Positions 63,240 through 64,000 of a stretch of DNA of 64,000 bases are shown piece after piece; the stretch's first letter is position 1; each line of letters begins with the position of its first letter. The stretch is from Sitta carolinensis (Eukaryota > Chordata > Aves > Passeriformes > Sittidae), in NCBI GenBank assembly GCA_032173965.1, contig CM063313.1, positions 403,501-467,500 on the forward strand. The letters are read 5' to 3'. The notes under the pieces were generated by a model, which worked only from the letters and a program-made list of their open reading frames with translations, was not told the origin of the DNA and searched no databases. The position numbers were made by a program, and so were the translations under genes.

Positions 63240-64000
63240 TGTTGGGGGGGGTTGGATGCCGACCAAATGCCAGTGCCCCCACAAAAATCATTCAGTCTTT
63301 CTCCTCTGCTATAGTTAAGCAGAGGAGGGAGAAAACAAACACTTTAATGAGATTCATCAGTTGAGGTAAGGATTGGAAAGAAACACTTTAAGGACAAAAA
63401 ATGCTCCAAACTTAAACAGTATAAAGAAAAATTTATTATTAGAATTTAAAAAAAAAAAATAATGAGAACAAAGATAGACCTTTAAAACACCTTTCTCCCC
63501 CCAGCCCTTCTTTTTTTCCCACTGACAGAGCAGGGAGATGAAACATGAGGTTTTTTAGTCAGTGTGTTACTTCTAAAGATTTTTCTTCACTTCGCTTAGA
63601 GAGAGGAGTCTCCCTTGCTATGCCATGGGGTCTTTCCCACAGGAGACAGTTCTCTGTGAACTTTTCTGACGTGGTTCTAATTTTCATGAGTAACTGTCCT
63701 GCCTGAAAAGCGTGAGTCCCTCCCATGGGCAAAACCAGTCTTCCTACAACTGCTTTTGTCCTTGGGTCATTTAGTTCATGGGGTTTTGCTTTTAAGAATG
63801 AGCTGCTCTAGTACAAAAGCAAAGGCCCTTTTTTTAGTATCTCTGGAAACAATAGTTCTCTCTCTCTGTTCAAGCTTCTCACCAGATCACAGCTTCTCAG
63901 CATCCACATGTTCCAGTGCTTTTTCTGCATGGGCTGTGGGTGAATTTTGCATCCACCCATGTACTTCATGAATTACAGGGAGTTTGTTGTGTTGTCCTCA
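63240..64000 (+). mobile_element. degenerate ERV/LTR-like repeat, runs off the window
   Basis: Text such as GGATGCCGACCAAATGCCAG, GTTGAGGTAAGGATTGGAAA and later CACAGGAGACAGTTCTCTG and CATGGGCTGTGGGTGAATTT is reminiscent of repeats common in songbird endogenous retroviruses. No intact viral reading frame is present; the 71-codon ORF at 63756-63971 has no recognisable domain. Classification rests on recalled repeat texture, not a search. Confidence 0.45.

Noticed and set aside
63756..63971. 71-codon plus ORF at the right edge
   Set aside because: Falls in ERV/LTR-like repeat text; no viral or cellular domain seen.
1..64000. CRISPR arrays, tRNA, rRNA or bacterial operon features
   Set aside because: None seen; the window is vertebrate nuclear DNA.

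Overview
The window looks like avian nuclear DNA, most likely from a passerine. It is AT-rich, has large introns, and carries many CR1-type LINE fragments, including antisense reverse-transcriptase remnants with a VPQGS motif. Degenerate LTR/ERV-like repeats of songbird type lie near the right edge. There are no bacterial signals. Two 100-N assembly gaps are present (31905-32004 and 44900-44999).

Left and centre (1-44899): the minus strand carries consecutive exons of AP3B1, the beta-3A subunit of the AP-3 adaptor complex. Six coding exons can be read with matching splice phases: 41083-41158, 34873-34947, 31630-31790, 26345-26411, 17919-18098 and 1612-1773. One further exon (about 32 codons of the N-terminal trunk) is missing exactly where the first gap lies. 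The first coding exon was not found. The human orthologue is on 5q14, a region that corresponds to the avian Z chromosome, so this is probably Z-linked (inference). The introns hold CR1 copies, LTR-like and unclassified old repeats, an 88-bp tandem duplication and a cluster of AT-rich palindromes.

GC-rich island (45000-57969): a head-to-tail duplication of about 5.7 kb with a period of about 7.28 kb. Each copy carries, on the minus strand, exons of an ELM2-SANT gene of the MIDEAS/TRERF1/ZNF541 corepressor family. The right-hand gene (copy 2, stop at 51450) can be assembled from nine phase-compatible exons into a 302-codon open frame (ELM2, SANT, basic linker, one C2H2 zinc finger, stop). The left-hand copy has the same exons through the SANT part, but runs into the second gap before the zinc-finger exons. 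The copies are nearly identical, differing by a few substitutions and short indels that I saw only outside exons, plus one coding substitution. This points to very recent amplification or gene conversion and suggests that the second gap hides further copies.

Right flank (57970-64000): AT-rich DNA with no convincing gene, ending in a degenerate ERV/LTR-like repeat. If AP3B1 exon 1 lies beyond the window, the ELM2-SANT array is nested in AP3B1 intron 1 on the same strand.
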